Shown piece after piece: positions 42,430 to 51,772 of a stretch of 64,000 nt of DNA. The notes under the pieces are model-generated. The model had not been told where the DNA came from, ran no database searches, and saw only the letters and a list, made by a program, of their open reading frames with translations. Made by a program: the position numbers and the translations under genes. Source of the stretch: Myxococcaceae bacterium (GTDB lineage: Bacteria; Myxococcota; UBA727; JABDBI01). The stretch is from assembly GCA_016000045.1 (NCBI GenBank), contig JAECQY010000006.1, positions 51,653 to 115,652 on the forward strand, read 5' to 3'. Each line of letters begins with the position of its first letter. Within the stretch, counting starts at the first letter, position 1.

Positions 42430-43328
42430 CAAAGACCCATCAACAGCTTATTTGGAAGCGCTTTCGGAATCATCAATTGGCTTTTTATGCCAGCATTGTG
42501 CTGTTGATACTCTGCATGCTTGCGCTGGCGGCAGGATGGATCGAAGCTCTTTTAGGGGTTTCACACGATATGGCCGATTTGTCCTTGATAAATTCTCCGG
42601 CAGGCTGGCCTCATTTGATGGGAACCAATGAATTGGGGCAGGATGTTTTTACACGGCTTCTTTTTGGAGGGCGAATTTCCCTCACAGTGGGCGTTTTATC
42701 TGCCCTGACATCGGCCTTGATAGGCGCGTTGATTGGCCTGCTTGCGGGTTTTTATGGCGGAGTATTGGATTCGGTCTTGATGCGATTCACCGATGCGATG
42801 CTTTCAATTCCGGTATTGCCGTTGATGATTGTCTTCTCAGCCATTGATTTGAAAATGATTTTTGGTAGCGAGAGCATGATGGATGGGAACTGGGCTTCGG
42901 TGCTTAAGCTCATTTTAATTATTGTTTTTTTTGGATGGATGACTGTCGCAAGGCTCGCACGCGCTGCTGCCATGCAACTCAAAACCCTGGAATTTGTGAC
43001 GGCTGCTCGGTCGCTTGGAGCAACGGATATTCGACTTTTGTGGGTTCATATTTTGCCGAATTCCCTAGCGCCGATTATCGTGGCTGCGACCTTGGAAGTA
43101 GGCGGCAATATTTTGTATGAAGCGAGCTTAAGCTTTTTAGGGCTTGGGATCCAACCCCCTGTATCTTCCTGGGGGAACATGTTGAACAGCGCGATGGATT
43201 ATATGAAAACAGATCCAAGCTTAGCGTTCTGGCCTGGTTTTTTTATTTTGATTACCGTCGCTTGCTTTAATTTTTTTGGTGATGGAATGCGAGACGCTCT
43301 TGACCCTCATCGGGTGATGAAGCATTAA
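42426..43328 (+). CDS. DppC/OppC-type ABC permease
   Basis: Second permease of the peptide importer, 300 residues with six helices. Typical motifs: the N-terminal FRNHQLAFYASIVLL, LMGTNELGQDVFTRLLFGGR, LTVGVLSALTSALIGALIGL, the EAA loop EFVTAARSLGATDIRLLWVH, and ILYEASLSFLGLGIQPPVSS followed by WGNML. Overlaps the DppB gene by four bases. Standard in length, without the insertion seen in its partner. Confidence 0.94.
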   Translation: MTKTHQQLIWKRFRNHQLAFYASIVLLILCMLALAAGWIEALLGVSHDMADLSLINSPAGWPHLMGTNELGQDVFTRLLFGGRISLTVGVLSALTSALIGALIGLLAGFYGGVLDSVLMRFTDAMLSIPVLPLMIVFSAIDLKMIFGSESMMDGNWASVLKLILIIVFFGWMTVARLARAAAMQLKTLEFVTAARSLGATDIRLLWVHILPNSLAPIIVAATLEVGGNILYEASLSFLGLGIQPPVSSWGNMLNSAMDYMKTDPSLAFWPGFFILITVACFNFFGDGMRDALDPHRVMKH

Positions 43329-43329
43329 C

Positions 43330-43740
43330 ATGAGCTATATGGTGAAGACTCTTAAAAGGTGGCTTAGACGCTATGGGCTGGCCGAAATATTTGCGATTCT
43401 GGGAGTGTATGCAGGCTACTTTTTGTCCGAGCATTTTGCGGATGTTCATTGGATAGCTGCCTATGCGGGTGCGATGGGAGAGAATGTTGGTTTTTATGGA
43501 ACGCTGGTTGTTCAGCGTGTACGAGCCAAGGAAAATCTATGGCATATCTTGACAGAGTTTGGACCTGCTGAGATTTTAGACAGTCTGATTATCCGACCTC
43601 TTTCTCTTTTCGTTGGAGCAGAGATGATGGGGCCTATGGTAGGGCTCTTGGTAGGCAAACTGGCCGGAGATGTGGTGTTTTACATTCCTGTTGTTCTGAC
43701 TCACGAGTGGATGAGAAAGTATCGATCGCAGCAAGATTAA
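43330..43740 (+). CDS. Unknown small membrane protein downstream of the ABC permeases
   Basis: A 136-residue protein. Hydrophobic stretches lie at LAEIFAILGVYAGYFL, WIAAYAGAMGENVGFYG and GPMVGLLVGKLAGDVVFYIP; a conserved-looking FGPAEILDSLIIRP lies between. It starts one base after the DppC gene ends, so it is probably transcribed with the importer. I do not recognise the family and offer no function. Confidence 0.68.
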   Translation: MSYMVKTLKRWLRRYGLAEIFAILGVYAGYFLSEHFADVHWIAAYAGAMGENVGFYGTLVVQRVRAKENLWHILTEFGPAEILDSLIIRPLSLFVGAEMMGPMVGLLVGKLAGDVVFYIPVVLTHEWMRKYRSQQD

Positions 43741-43741
43741 G

Positions 43742-44299
43742 CTACTGGGATGGGCTTGCTGGATTTTCATCCAAAACGACTGCTTGTCCTGGGGTATTCA
43801 CGGTGATTGCTGAAAAGTCTGTGACCGTTGTGTTGTCGCGCAAAGCAGCTTCTTCCGGGGATTCTTCGGCTGCGTTTTGCTGGGCTGTTGCTCCGAAACA
43901 AGCACTGCTCTCCAAGATTGCGTTCGCTGCTTTTTTGTGAACGGCTTTCAGTTTAGCTTGGTAAAGGGCCATATTCTCAAAGTCGTTGATTCGGGTGGCT
44001 TCTTGAAGTCTGTCGTAAGCGGTCTGAACCATTTGAGCCAATCGTTCGACTATTTCGATCTGGCGATTGACACAGGCTTTTTGATCCGCGAGAGCACCCG
44101 GACGCTCCGCGATTCGTTTCAGTTGAGCTAGCACTTGTTGTATTTCGCTCAGCGGTTTGGGGGTTTTGTTGGGCTGCGTTTCAGAAGACGAACCCGCTGC
44201 CTGGTTGCTTTTGAGTGCTTTTTTCCAAGCTTCGCTTAGTAAACCCTTGGAAAAGATAGGAGCGGAGAGCGCCAGAGTGAAGAGCAATAGAGATCGCAT
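43742..44299 (-). CDS. Unknown exported protein with helical middle
   Basis: A 185-residue protein with a signal peptide (MRSLLLFTLALSAPIFSKG). The middle is a charged amphipathic helix (IQQVLAQLKRIAERPG and VNRQIEIVERLAQMVQ) with a cysteine on each side (DQKACVNR, ESSACFGA), suggesting a disulfide-closed helical hairpin. The tail is low-complexity and acidic. No family recognised. It converges on the preceding membrane protein gene. Confidence 0.68.
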   Translation of the reverse strand: MRSLLLFTLALSAPIFSKGLLSEAWKKALKSNQAAGSSSETQPNKTPKPLSEIQQVLAQLKRIAERPGALADQKACVNRQIEIVERLAQMVQTAYDRLQEATRINDFENMALYQAKLKAVHKKAANAILESSACFGATAQQNAAEESPEEAALRDNTTVTDFSAITVNTPGQAVVLDENPASPSQ

Positions 44300-44338
44300 T
44301 TGACCAGTTTAGCAGATGCTCAGACTGAAAATCGAGCC

Positions 44339-46495
44339 TTATGGAGTGGAGGATCGCGATCGAGTCACAGAATGTACGCCGCGTATGGATTGCAGGCGTT
44401 TCAAGACACACTTGAGTTCTTCTAAATCTTGAACGCAGCATTTAAAAGTGTTGATCGCTTGACCGTTATCCATGGCTCGGCAATTCGCTTCCAAGATATT
44501 AATGTTCATTTTGCTAAAAGCCATAGATATGCTCGCCAGCATACCACCTCGATGATCTGTAATGATTCGAATGTAGATCGGTCGCGCTGTAAAGACTTGG
44601 TTGTTCCAAAAGACTTCGATTCGTCGGTTCTGGTCTAATTCATGAATTTTTTGGCAGTTGCTTCGGTGAATGGTAAGGCCACGTCCGCGCGTTACAAAAC
44701 CGATCACGGGGTCATCTTTGATGGGCATGCAGCATCGAGCGTAATGAACGAGAATGTGCTCAATACCTTCGACTTTAATCCCTGTTGTGGCTTTTTTGGA
44801 AAATCGGTCTATCAATCTTCCCAGGGTGCTCTTGGGTTCATCGGGCCTAATTTGCCCCAGCTGTTCAGAAGGAAATATTTTTTGGATAATATTCCGGGGT
44901 TCCAGTTTGCCATAACCCAAAGCGCTGAGTCCATCTTGACTCAAAAAATCTTGAAGCCCTTCATGCTGAGCCCATTTTTGAAGGCTAGTGCCATATCGAC
45001 GAAATTCTTTTTCTAGTAGTTCACGTCCAATGGCTTCGCTTTTTTCGCGTTCCTGCTGTTTGAGAAGATTGCGAATTTTCGTTCGGGCTTTCGAGGTTTT
45101 GACGTAATCCAACCAAGAGCGATTGGGGAGTTGATTTTTATGCGTGATAATTTCGCAGGTATCTCCACTTTGGAGTACCTGTCTTAAAGGAGCCATTTGA
45201 TTGTTGACTCGAGCCGAGACGCAATGCATTCCCAGATCGGAATGAATCGCAAAAGCAAAGTCTAGAATGGTTGCATTCTGAGGGAGCTCAATCACATCGC
45301 CCTTGGGCGTAAAAACATAAACTTCCTCGGAAAATAGGTCAACCTTGACCGAATCTAAAAACTCATTCGGATCTTTGAGTTCACGTTGCCAGCTCATGAG
45401 TTGCGTTAACCAGGAGAATCCACGATCCGCTGCATCCGTCGCTAACACCGGTTGGCTGAAATTTTCTTTGTATTTCCAATGAGCAGCGATGCCGGATTCC
45501 GCAACTTGATGCATCTCAAAAGTTCGAATCTGCACTTCAATGCGATCTCCCTTAGAGCCAATCAGAGTTGTATGAAGGCTTCGATAGCCATTAGGCTTTG
45601 GCATGGCGATGTAGTCTTTGAATTTTCCGGGTACCGGCTTCCAAATGGTGTGCACCGCTCCCAGGGCTTCGTAGCATTGGCTGATGGAATCGACTGAAAT
45701 CCGAAACGCGATCAGATCGTGAATGTCTTCAAAATTCAAACATTTATCGACCATTTTGCGATAGGTTGACCACAGGTGTTTAGGTCTTCCAGAAATCTCA
45801 AAGTGCTGGATTCCTGAACCGCTCATGGCTCGATGGATATCGGTTAAAATCTCTTCAATGAATCTCGATCGTTCGCGCTTCGTCTTTCCGATTTTTTCTT
45901 TGAGTTCTTGGTAATTCAGAGGTTTTAGGTATTTGAAGCTGAGGTCTTCGAGTTCGACTTTAATCCAGCCAATGCCAAGACGATTCGCAAGCGGAGCGTA
46001 AATCTCTAAGGTCTCTTCCGCAATCAGCTCTTGTTTTTCGGGCTTCATGTATTGAAGCGTGCGCATGTTGTGCAGTCGATCGGCTAGCTTGACCAATAGA
46101 ACCCGAATATCTTTGGACATCGCTACCAACATTTTCCGGAAGTTTTCGGCCATTTTTTCTTCGGTGCTTTTAAATTGCACTTGAGATAGCTTGGTGACGC
46201 CATCGACCAAATGAGCAATGTCTTTTCCAAAAAGGGTCTGAATTTCTTCGAGAGTAGCCAGGGTATCTTCCACCGTATCATGGAGCAAACCCGTGCAAAT
46301 GCTAGCTTCATCGAGCTTGAGCTCTGCCAGGATTTTGGCGACTTCCATCGGGTGGCTTAAGTAGGGCTCTCCGCTTTTTCGAACTTGGCCTGCGTGCACT
46401 TTGGCAGAGTAGACGTAGGCTTTTTGAATCAGGTCCAAATCAGCGGTTGGGTGATAATTTTTTATCATTTCGAAAATATCACTCAAACGAATCAT
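44339..46495 (-). CDS. rel: Bifunctional (p)ppGpp synthetase/hydrolase Rel/SpoT
   Basis: Stringent-response enzyme, 718 residues. The hydrolase HD domain keeps its metal residues (SHPMEVAKIL, GLLHDTVEDT, LADRLHNMRTL), so it can degrade (p)ppGpp. The synthetase domain has FEDIHDLIAFRI and FKDYIAMPKPNGYRSLHTTL. TGS (VYVFTPKGDVIELPQNATI), the Cys-containing zinc-finger region (HYARCCMPIKDDP) and the C-terminal ACT domain (IRIITDHRGGMLASISMAF) follow. It is the only Rel gene in view and has all domains of the single long bifunctional form. Confidence 0.95.
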   Translation of the reverse strand: MIRLSDIFEMIKNYHPTADLDLIQKAYVYSAKVHAGQVRKSGEPYLSHPMEVAKILAELKLDEASICTGLLHDTVEDTLATLEEIQTLFGKDIAHLVDGVTKLSQVQFKSTEEKMAENFRKMLVAMSKDIRVLLVKLADRLHNMRTLQYMKPEKQELIAEETLEIYAPLANRLGIGWIKVELEDLSFKYLKPLNYQELKEKIGKTKRERSRFIEEILTDIHRAMSGSGIQHFEISGRPKHLWSTYRKMVDKCLNFEDIHDLIAFRISVDSISQCYEALGAVHTIWKPVPGKFKDYIAMPKPNGYRSLHTTLIGSKGDRIEVQIRTFEMHQVAESGIAAHWKYKENFSQPVLATDAADRGFSWLTQLMSWQRELKDPNEFLDSVKVDLFSEEVYVFTPKGDVIELPQNATILDFAFAIHSDLGMHCVSARVNNQMAPLRQVLQSGDTCEIITHKNQLPNRSWLDYVKTSKARTKIRNLLKQQEREKSEAIGRELLEKEFRRYGTSLQKWAQHEGLQDFLSQDGLSALGYGKLEPRNIIQKIFPSEQLGQIRPDEPKSTLGRLIDRFSKKATTGIKVEGIEHILVHYARCCMPIKDDPVIGFVTRGRGLTIHRSNCQKIHELDQNRRIEVFWNNQVFTARPIYIRIITDHRGGMLASISMAFSKMNINILEANCRAMDNGQAINTFKCCVQDLEELKCVLKRLQSIRGVHSVTRSRSSTP

Positions 46496-46584
46496 GAGAC
46501 TCTTAAGTTACCACGTTATTGGCGATTATCATACCGAATCTCGGATCTTGGGTGTTTGGCAGGCACTCAAAATGATAGGCTCCA

Positions 46585-46613
46585 TTGACAAAACCCTCTC
46601 TTTGAGGTCTTAT
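46585..46613 (+). promoter_or_regulatory. Sigma-70-like promoter of the rpsP operon
   Basis: A perfect TTGACA and TCTTAT are separated by 17 bases. Transcription would start around 46620, just before the AGGAG ribosome site of rpsP. Confidence 0.5.
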
Positions 46614-46637
46614 CGAGCATCTAGGAGTTTTTTGAAC

Positions 46638-46889
46638 ATGGTTGTTATTCGACTTTCTCGTCGTGGGGCTAAGAATCGTCCGTTTTATGGTGTCATGGTG
46701 GCTGATCATCGTATGCCGCGCGATGGCCGCTTTATTGAGCAAGTTGGATACTACGATCCCAGAGCTGAAAAGGCTCCTATCAGTCTCAAAATGGATCGGA
46801 TTGAACACTGGCAGAAATTGGGAGCAAAACCTTCTGACACAGTTGGGAACCTGATTAAGCGTTTTCGAGCCATCCAGCCTGCTGCTTAA
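46638..46889 (+). CDS. rpsP: 30S ribosomal protein S16
   Basis: An 83-residue ribosomal protein with the S16 signature VVIRLSRRGAKNRPFYGVMV and ADHRMPRDGRFIEQVGYYDP. The ATG at 46638 follows an AGGAG site at 46623-46627; the open frame runs further upstream but those codons do not belong to S16. First gene of the classic rpsP-khpA-rimM-trmD order. Confidence 0.97.
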   Translation: MVVIRLSRRGAKNRPFYGVMVADHRMPRDGRFIEQVGYYDPRAEKAPISLKMDRIEHWQKLGAKPSDTVGNLIKRFRAIQPAA

Positions 46890-46892
46890 ACT

Positions 46893-47162
46893 GTGAAAGA
46901 ACTTGTGCATTATCTCGTAACTTCTTTGGTGGAACACCCAGAAGAAGTTCAGATAGAAGAAAAGCAGTCAGAACAAGATACGACCTATGCTATTCATGTT
47001 TCCCGCGCTGATTTAGGGAAGGTCATTGGCAAAAAAGGCCGAACAGCAAAAGCCATGCGCATTTTGATTTCTGCTTTTGCTGCGCATCAAAATCGTGTGA
47101 TTGGCTTAGAGATAGTGGAGCCTCCTGTTGAGCAAAAATCCGATGAATCCGTTGCCGCCTGA
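46893..47162 (+). CDS. khpA: KH-domain RNA-binding protein KhpA (YlqC)
   Basis: An 89-residue protein with one KH domain: LGKVIGKKGRTAKAMRILIS contains the GxxG loop (IGKKGRT). KhpA works with KhpB/Jag as an RNA chaperone influencing cell elongation in some bacteria. Starts with GTG at 46893, three bases after rpsP, which fits its usual place between rpsP and rimM. Confidence 0.92.
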   Translation: MKELVHYLVTSLVEHPEEVQIEEKQSEQDTTYAIHVSRADLGKVIGKKGRTAKAMRILISAFAAHQNRVIGLEIVEPPVEQKSDESVAA

Positions 47163-47634
47163 TTGGGTCTGTCTAGGAAAAGTCGGACGAGCTCACGGTA
47201 TTGAAGGGGCTCTTATTTGCCGCCTCTTTCATCCAGATGGGGAAGTTCTTCGACCCGGCATCGAGCTTGCTTTGGTGCAAAGGGAAGTTCGTTACTTGAG
47301 TATTGAACAGATTCTACCGGGAGCTCGTGTGCGTCTGCGGTCGATTGACACTCGCACTCAGGCAGAGCAGCTGGTCAACTCTGAAATATGGGTTCGTCGG
47401 ACGGATTTTCCCGATTTAGCTCAAGATGAGATTTACTTGGCAGATCTCGTGGGATTTTCAGCCTTGAATCTCGAAGGAAAGATCTTGGGTGTTGTCTCGG
47501 GATTTAGCGATAATCGCGCGCAAACCCTTGTGGAATTGAATGGTAGCTTTTTGGTGCCTTTCGTAAAGCCAATTCTGTGTTCAGTGGATGAAAAAACGCG
47601 GACCATTTTTTTAGATTATTCGGATGAAGTTTAG
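47143..47634 (+). CDS. rimM: 16S rRNA processing protein RimM
   Basis: Helps 30S maturation by binding S19. The 163-residue protein has the N-terminal domain opening LGKVGRAHGIEGALICRLF and the C-terminal PRC-barrel (DEIYLADLVGFSALNLEGKI, then FLVPFVKPIL). The ATG at 47143 overlaps khpA by 20 bases; a TTG at 47128 would add five residues and has a GGAG upstream. Overlaps trmD by 11 bases. Confidence 0.93.
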   Translation: MNPLPPDWVCLGKVGRAHGIEGALICRLFHPDGEVLRPGIELALVQREVRYLSIEQILPGARVRLRSIDTRTQAEQLVNSEIWVRRTDFPDLAQDEIYLADLVGFSALNLEGKILGVVSGFSDNRAQTLVELNGSFLVPFVKPILCSVDEKTRTIFLDYSDEV

Positions 47635-48268
47635 TTTAGTCGCGCTATTTCCAGAATCAACGCGTTCGATTTTGAACTCTTCCATGATAGCTCGGGCTCA
47701 ACGGCAAGGTTTAGTCGATGTTGAAGAAGTTCCAATCCGAGATTTTGCCAAAGACAAGCATAAAACGGTTGATGATGCTCCTTGCGGGGGCGGAGCAGGT
47801 CAGATTTTGCGTGTGGACGTTGTTGTTTCGGCTTTACGTTCCGTGTTACAAGAAGGCACATCGACACGCATTATCTTAACGGATCCTGCTGGGAAGCAAT
47901 TTAAGCAAGCCGACGCAAAACGCCTGGCTTCCTATGAGCACTTGGTGTTTGTTTGTGGGCGCTACGAAGGAATTGATGCTCGTATTCAGCATTATGTGGA
48001 TGAGTCCTTGTCTATTGGAGACTACGTGCTGACTGGGGGAGAGCTTGCTGCTTTAGTCATGATCGATGCCACGCTTCGGCATATTCCAGGTGTCTTGGGA
48101 AATCCAGAATCGCTCTTGGAAGAATCGCATACCGAAGGCATTGCGAAAGAATACCCTCAGTATACCAAGCCGATTGAGTTTGAAGAACATCGAGTGCCTG
48201 AGGTTTTGCTGTCTGGAAATCATGCATTGATTCAGGCATTTCGATCGGATCGCAGTCACAGCGAGTAG
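47624..48268 (+). CDS. trmD: tRNA (guanine-N1)-methyltransferase TrmD
   Basis: Methylates G37 of tRNAs. The 214-residue SPOUT enzyme has DDAPCGGGAGQILRVD, LVFVCGRYEGIDARI (knot), SIGDYVLTGGELAALVMIDA and HTEGIAKEYPQYTKP. Somewhat short at the C-terminus relative to E. coli (255). The usual next gene rplS is missing here; thyA follows instead. Confidence 0.95.
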   Translation: MKFSLVALFPESTRSILNSSMIARAQRQGLVDVEEVPIRDFAKDKHKTVDDAPCGGGAGQILRVDVVVSALRSVLQEGTSTRIILTDPAGKQFKQADAKRLASYEHLVFVCGRYEGIDARIQHYVDESLSIGDYVLTGGELAALVMIDATLRHIPGVLGNPESLLEESHTEGIAKEYPQYTKPIEFEEHRVPEVLLSGNHALIQAFRSDRSHSE

Positions 48269-48272
48269 ACTT

Positions 48273-48299
48273 CGCACCTGTTTGAATAGGTGTGCGTTT
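48273..48299 (+). terminator. Weak intrinsic-terminator-like hairpin between trmD and thyA
   Basis: CGCACCT pairs with AGGTGTGCG (one bulged T) around an eight-base loop, followed by only three T. It could end the ribosomal operon, or attenuate it, since thyA begins about 18 bases later. Confidence 0.35.
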
Positions 48300-48316
48300 C
48301 ATGGCAACAAGAATGC

Positions 48317-49096
48317 ATGCAAGCGTATTTGGATTTCCTTCAGCACATTCTTTTGAACGGCCAAACCAAAGAGGATCGAACTGGAGTCGGAACACGCAGT
48401 GTGTTCGGTTATCAAATGCGTTTCGATTTGAGCCTTGGGTTTCCTTTGGTCACGACCAAGCAAGTTCATGCGAAGTCAATCGTTCATGAGCTTCTTTGGT
48501 TTTTAAAGGGCGAGACCAATATTGCTTACTTGCAAGATAACGGTATCCGAATTTGGAACGAATGGGCGGATAGCCACGGAAATCTGGGGCCTATTTACGG
48601 TCATCAATGGCGGAATTTTGGAGGCGTAGATCAGATTGCCTGGCTGATTCATGAAATTAAGACCAATCCCAATTCGAGAAGGCTTATTGTTTCTTCTTGG
48701 AATCCTCCCGATTTGCCCAAAATGGCCTTAGCGCCTTGTCACACGCTTTTTCAGTTTTACGTTTGCGAGGGCAAGCTTTCTTGCCAGCTTTATCAACGAA
48801 GCGGCGATGCTTTCTTAGGGGTTCCATTTAACATTGCATCTTATGCATTGTTGACGCATTTGGTTGCTCAAGTTTGCGATCTTCAGGTTGGAGAGTATAT
48901 TCATACCTTTGGAGATGCGCATATTTACTCCAATCATTTCGAGCCAGTGCAGATCCAATTAGCTCGAGCGCCATTGCCGTTGCCTGCATTGAAGCTCAAT
49001 GCCGCAGTGAAAGATATTTTTGCTTTTCAGTTTGAAGATATCGAAATCCTAAGCTATCAGCATCATCCACGGCTATCGGCTCCGGTAGCGATATGA
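48317..49096 (+). CDS. thyA: Thymidylate synthase
   Basis: Makes dTMP from dUMP using methylene-tetrahydrofolate. The 259-residue protein has [20 protein letters not shown] as in the family, [32 protein letters not shown], the nucleophile Cys in [32 protein letters not shown] and THLVAQ. The ATG at 48317 gives the expected N-terminus; an upstream GTG at 48290 would add nine residues. Coupled with folA, which recycles the dihydrofolate it produces. Confidence 0.95.
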   Translation: MQAYLDFLQHILLNGQTKEDRTGVGTRSVFGYQMRFDLSLGFPLVTTKQVHAKSIVHELLWFLKGETNIAYLQDNGIRIWNEWADSHGNLGPIYGHQWRNFGGVDQIAWLIHEIKTNPNSRRLIVSSWNPPDLPKMALAPCHTLFQFYVCEGKLSCQLYQRSGDAFLGVPFNIASYALLTHLVAQVCDLQVGEYIHTFGDAHIYSNHFEPVQIQLARAPLPLPALKLNAAVKDIFAFQFEDIEILSYQHHPRLSAPVAI

Positions 49097-49533
49097 AAAA
49101 AATCACTCTCATTGCTGCGATGGATAAAAACCGCGTCATCGGTTTTCAAGGAAGTCTTCCTTGGCGATTGATGTCCGAACTTCAGCACTTTAAAGAAAAA
49201 ACACTGGGTAAGCCTGTGATCATGGGCCGAAAAACCTTTGAATCTTTAGGGGGAAAGACTCTGGTTGGCCGAGAGATTCGGGTGGTATCCCATCGGGGTT
49301 TGTCCTTAGAAGCTGCGCTTCAATCTAAGTGTGAAGCACCTGAGCTGATGATTGCTGGAGGAGGAGAAATATTTCGAGCTGCTTTGCCGTTTGCAACCCA
49401 TATGATCTTATCAACGGTTGAGGGAGAATACCCTGGAGACGTTTTCTTTCCTGATTTTTTAGCTTCGGAATGGAATCTCGATCGGGAAGAGCCACGAGAA
49501 GGTTTTTGTGTGAGATATTATTCCCGCAGATAA
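49093..49533 (+). CDS. folA: Dihydrofolate reductase
   Basis: Regenerates tetrahydrofolate after ThyA. The 146-residue protein shows [32 protein letters not shown] (NADPH binding), and [14 protein letters not shown]. Residues in the substrate helix are [10 protein letters not shown] (Glu at the catalytic position). Short for a DHFR by about ten residues, mainly near the C-terminus. Four-base overlap with thyA; converges on hppA. Confidence 0.94.
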   Translation: MKKITLIAAMDKNRVIGFQGSLPWRLMSELQHFKEKTLGKPVIMGRKTFESLGGKTLVGREIRVVSHRGLSLEAALQSKCEAPELMIAGGGEIFRAALPFATHMILSTVEGEYPGDVFFPDFLASEWNLDREEPREGFCVRYYSRR

Positions 49534-49587
49534 AACCCTCCGGGACTCTTGTTAACCCGAAAGAGAAAAATTTTGCCAATGCTTGTG

Positions 49588-51672
49588 CTAGCCGAGTTTC
49601 GCAACTGCCGCTAAGAGCAAAAGAGCCACAATATTGGCGATCTTGATCATTGGATTAATCGCAGGTCCTGCTGTGTCTTTATACGGATCGCCTACGGTAT
49701 CGCCGGTAACGGCCGCTTTGTGAGCTTCCGATCCTTTGCCTCCGAAGAAACCTTCTTCAATGTACTTCTTAGCGTTATCCCATGCGCCTCCACCGGAAGT
49801 CATGGAAAGCCCAACAAAGAGTCCTGTGACCACAAGCCCCAAGAGCATTGAGCCCAGGGTGACTAGCGCTTCGCGCTGACCGACAGCACCCCACATGGCA
49901 AAGAACACCAGAACCGGAGCGACAACCGGCAGCAAGCTTGGCAAGATCATTTCATGAATGGCTTTTTTGGTCAAAATATCGACTGCTTTACCGTAATCCG
50001 GTTTTCCAGTTCCATCCATGATGCCTGGGATTTCTTTAAACTGTCGACGGACTTCCAGAACAACCGACTGGGCAGCTCGACCAACTGCCATCATGCTCAT
50101 CGCACCAAACAAGTAAGGCAGCAGACCGCCTAAGAACAGGCCAATCATGACATAAGCATCTTCCAGCGAAAACGAAAGTGTGTGCTGAGGAAAGTAATAG
50201 CGAGCATCTTCAATAAATGCTGCAAATAGAACCAACGAAGCAAAACCCGCCGAACCAATCGCATAGCCTTTGGTCACCGCTTTGGTGGTGTTTCCAACCG
50301 CGTCCAAAGCATCCGTCGTTTTTCGGACTTCCGGAGGCATGTTGGACATTTCGGCAATTCCGCCTGCGTTATCAGTGACTGGACCGTAGGCATCGAGAGC
50401 GACAATCATTCCGGCAACTGCGAGCATGGTGGTGGCTGCTATGGCGATACCGAATAATCCAGCGTTTTGATAAGAAACCAAAATACCTGCGCAAATCACA
50501 AGAGCGGGCAGGGCAGTTGCTTCCATGGAAACGGCAATCCCTTGAATGATGTTCGTACCGTGGCCGGTGACCGAGCTTTCAGCAATGCTTCGAACTGGGC
50601 GATAGTTCGTCATCGTGTAGTATTCGGTAATGCGCATGATAAGCCCGGTGACAACCAAACCGGTCAAGCAGCAATAGAACAAATTGAGCCCGGTGAAAGT
50701 GCCATGAGTGGTTGTCAAAACAGTATCCAGGCCTAACCAGCACTGGCAGATGAGAGCGATGGCAATCGCTGAGGTGACTGCGGTCACTGCGAAGCCTTTG
50801 TAGAGGGCACCCATGATGTTTTGAGAACGACCAAGTTTGACAAAAAAGGTTCCTAAAATGGAGGTTAACAAGCAAGCGCCGCCGATGATCATGGGGAAAG
50901 CCATCATCCATTCCATTTGGTCGCCGCTAAAGTAAGTTCCCGCCAACAACATCGTTCCTACCAAAGTCACCACATAGGTTTCAAAGAGATCCGCTGCCAT
51001 ACCCGCGCAGTCTCCCACGTTGTCTCCCACGTTGTCTGCGATGACCGCTGGGTTTCGAGGGTCATCTTCTGGAATTCCTGCTTCTACTTTCCCCACCATA
51101 TCGGCTCCGACGTCTGCACCTTTGGTGAAGATTCCTCCGCCTAGTCGAGCAAAAATAGAGATTAAAGAAGCGCCAAAGCTCAAAGCGACCAAAGCCTCTA
51201 AAAGTGTACGGGTTTCAAGCTCGTAGGAGCGCAGGACCATGTAGTATCCCGTGATTCCTAGAATTCCCAGGGCAACGACCAGCAAGCCGGTAATGGCTCC
51301 CGATTTAAAAGCAATATCCAAAGCCGGTTGCAGGCCTTTTCGCGCTGCTTCGGCGGTTCGGACATTGGCCCGCACAGACAAATTCATGCCGACGTAACCA
51401 GCAATGCCCGATAAAATAGCACCTATTAAAAATCCAATACCAGCATAAAGACCTAACAGGGCGTAGATGGCAATGAATAGGATCGATCCAATCAGAGCAA
51501 TCATTTGATATTGACGATTGAGATAAGCTTTTGCGCCTTCTTGAATGGCGAGGGCAATTTTTTGCATGGCTTCATTGCCCATGGGAGCCGCAAGAATCGA
51601 TCGAACCATCAACAAGGCGTAAAAGACGGCAAGCGCCCCGCAGCCCAAAACCAGGGTATAGGTATTCATCAT
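49588..51672 (-). CDS. hppA: Membrane-bound proton-pumping pyrophosphatase
   Basis: Uses pyrophosphate energy to pump ions across the inner membrane. The 694-residue polytopic protein has [20 protein letters not shown] and [20 protein letters not shown] (pyrophosphate and Mg binding), [20 protein letters not shown] and the closing [19 protein letters not shown]. The segment [10 protein letters not shown] has Lys where K+-dependent enzymes have Ala, which marks the K+-independent H+-pumping type. It faces folA tail to tail and is divergent from sctV. Such pumps are common in deltaproteobacteria and in intracellular bacteria saving ATP. Confidence 0.95.
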   Translation of the reverse strand: MMNTYTLVLGCGALAVFYALLMVRSILAAPMGNEAMQKIALAIQEGAKAYLNRQYQMIALIGSILFIAIYALLGLYAGIGFLIGAILSGIAGYVGMNLSVRANVRTAEAARKGLQPALDIAFKSGAITGLLVVALGILGITGYYMVLRSYELETRTLLEALVALSFGASLISIFARLGGGIFTKGADVGADMVGKVEAGIPEDDPRNPAVIADNVGDNVGDCAGMAADLFETYVVTLVGTMLLAGTYFSGDQMEWMMAFPMIIGGACLLTSILGTFFVKLGRSQNIMGALYKGFAVTAVTSAIAIALICQCWLGLDTVLTTTHGTFTGLNLFYCCLTGLVVTGLIMRITEYYTMTNYRPVRSIAESSVTGHGTNIIQGIAVSMEATALPALVICAGILVSYQNAGLFGIAIAATTMLAVAGMIVALDAYGPVTDNAGGIAEMSNMPPEVRKTTDALDAVGNTTKAVTKGYAIGSAGFASLVLFAAFIEDARYYFPQHTLSFSLEDAYVMIGLFLGGLLPYLFGAMSMMAVGRAAQSVVLEVRRQFKEIPGIMDGTGKPDYGKAVDILTKKAIHEMILPSLLPVVAPVLVFFAMWGAVGQREALVTLGSMLLGLVVTGLFVGLSMTSGGGAWDNAKKYIEEGFFGGKGSEAHKAAVTGDTVGDPYKDTAGPAINPMIKIANIVALLLLAAVAKLG

Positions 51673-51683
51673 AGTGGCTGATG

Positions 51684-51711
51684 ATTAATCATTTTAGCTA
51701 ATGGCTGTCAA
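51684..51711 (-). promoter_or_regulatory. Sigma-70-like promoter of hppA
   Basis: On the minus strand a perfect TTGACA and ATTAAT are separated by 16 bases. The -10 ends 11 bases before the hppA ATG, so the leader is very short. Confidence 0.5.
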
Positions 51712-51772
51712 GTAAAGCTAATTTTAATTTGGATTCGAATAACTAGCTCCTGGATTGTGTTATTTTTTCGAC

